A model generated the notes under the pieces. It worked only from the letters and a program-made list of their open reading frames with translations. It had not been told where the DNA came from and ran no database searches. Positions 6,049 through 6,695 of a stretch of DNA of 6,695 nucleotides are shown here, in pieces. Origin of the DNA: Anaerolineales bacterium (GTDB lineage: Bacteria > Chloroflexota > Anaerolineae > Anaerolineales > E44-bin32); the NCBI GenBank assembly GCA_030642885.1, contig DAOWMX010000125.1, positions 1 to 6,695 of the forward strand, written 5' to 3'. Position 1 is the stretch's first letter. Each line of letters begins with the position of its first letter. The position numbers were made by a program, and so were the translations under genes.

Positions 6049-6695
6049 CTAATCAGGTTGTACGAGGTGTCGCCGTGAGGTGCTGAGCAGCACGGCGGCC
6101 GCGAGCACAAGCCCCCCGCCCACAATTTGTGTTGTTGTTAGGAATTCCCCTAGAAACATCATCGCCAGGAGAACGGTGAAGACCGGTTCAAGTGTGCTAA
6201 GAAGCGATGCGGTTGTAGGACCGACGCGCTGCATCCCGGCCAAGAAAGTCCCCAGAGCTAAGATTGTACTGAGTGTCACCATCCCTAAAAGGATGAGGAT
6301 GCCCTCCGGTCCCAGATTAAAATCCAGGTTATGGGAGAAGGCGCCCGCGACGGTGAAGCTGATCGCCGCGCCGAGTGAAATCCAGACCAGACTCACCCAG
6401 GGTCCTGCCCGGCGGGTGAAACGATCGCTGCTGATGATGTAGGCGGCATACCAGATAGCCGACCCTAAGACCAAGGCGATACCGAGCAAGTCAATGGGAG
6501 CGCCGCCCGCTCCATTAAAAATTCGAACCGGGTTGAGTGTCAGGATCACTCCGGAAGATGCCAATGCGAGAGCAGCCCACTCTCGAGAGCTAAGTTTTCG
6601 CCGGTTCAGGAACCAATTAAAAAGAGCCACGAAGACAGGGTACACATACAACAACAATGAGTTAAGTGAAGCCGAGTTTCGTTCAAGGGCAGCGA
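6049..6695 (-). CDS. EamA/DMT-superfamily permease, C-terminal part (5' end outside window)
   Basis: This is a drug/metabolite-transporter family inner-membrane permease; members export or import metabolites, amino acids or nucleotide-type compounds. The frame is open to the right edge, so the gene is cut there. The TTG codons near 6657 are internal: the residues before them (ALERNSASLNSLLLYVYP) continue the end of the first EamA repeat. About 214 residues are visible of the usual 280-310. Membrane segments include LLLYVYPVFVALFNWFL, WAALALASSGVILTL, LLGIALVLGSAIWYAAYII, a helix around LVWISLGAAISF, one around ILILLGMVTLSTILAL, and the final pair. The second EamA repeat is complete and ends with the family pattern GPTTASLLSTLEPVFTVLL, then LGEFLTTTQIVGGGLVL. 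The substrate cannot be told from sequence. It ends with TAG 101 bases before the FNT start and is probably a separate unit. Confidence 0.93.
   Translation of the reverse strand, partial: AALERNSASLNSLLLYVYPVFVALFNWFLNRRKLSSREWAALALASSGVILTLNPVRIFNGAGGAPIDLLGIALVLGSAIWYAAYIISSDRFTRRAGPWVSLVWISLGAAISFTVAGAFSHNLDFNLGPEGILILLGMVTLSTILALGTFLAGMQRVGPTTASLLSTLEPVFTVLLAMMFLGEFLTTTQIVGGGLVLAAAVLLSTSRRHLVQPD

Noticed and set aside
6655..6657. TTG as the start of a 202-residue permease
   Set aside because: The frame stays open to the right edge, and the upstream residues ALERNSASLNS fit the end of the first EamA repeat, so the gene is cut by the window.

Overview
This window reads as ordinary bacterial chromosome, densely coded, with a GC content a little above 50% by eye. 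It holds six protein-coding genes in two opposing blocks. I see no rRNA, tRNA, CRISPR array, insertion sequence or phage gene. The gene set (FeoB, a DtxR-type metalloregulator, an MrfA/Hrq1-type helicase, a formate/nitrite-family channel) suits an anaerobic or facultative bacterium. The style of the FeoB, helicase and FNT proteins reminds me of Chloroflexota (Anaerolineae-like), with Clostridia as the alternative. That is an impression from sequence style, not a proven assignment.

Plus strand, left to right: the membrane half of ferrous-iron transporter FeoB, whose GTPase half lies off the left edge, ends at 1262. It is followed after a short gap by a DtxR/MntR-family metal-dependent repressor (best start 1340). 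Together they look like the distal end of a feo iron-uptake operon carrying its own metal sensor. A 133-base gap then carries a clean TATAAT box 8 bases before the ATG of a long helicase gene (2148-4688). The helicase belongs to the MrfA/Hrq1 repair-helicase family but has a complete HNH-nuclease-like zinc module inserted in its C-terminal region.

Minus strand, right to left: the C-terminal part of an EamA/DMT-family permease runs in from the right edge and stops at 6049. A 101-base gap holds a promoter-like sequence and an 11-base palindrome. Then comes a FocA/NirC-type formate/nitrite channel (5947-5102), and 16 bases after it a 76-residue stand-alone Lrp/AsnC ligand-binding (RAM) domain protein (5085-4855). 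The channel and the RAM protein look co-transcribed, so a small effector-binding protein may be tied to anion transport.

The two blocks converge on a 166-base non-coding stretch (4689-4854) with no convincing terminator. The items most worth a second look are the helicase-HNH fusion, the probable leaderless start of the helicase mRNA, and the FNT-RAM gene pair with a palindrome at its probable transcription start.
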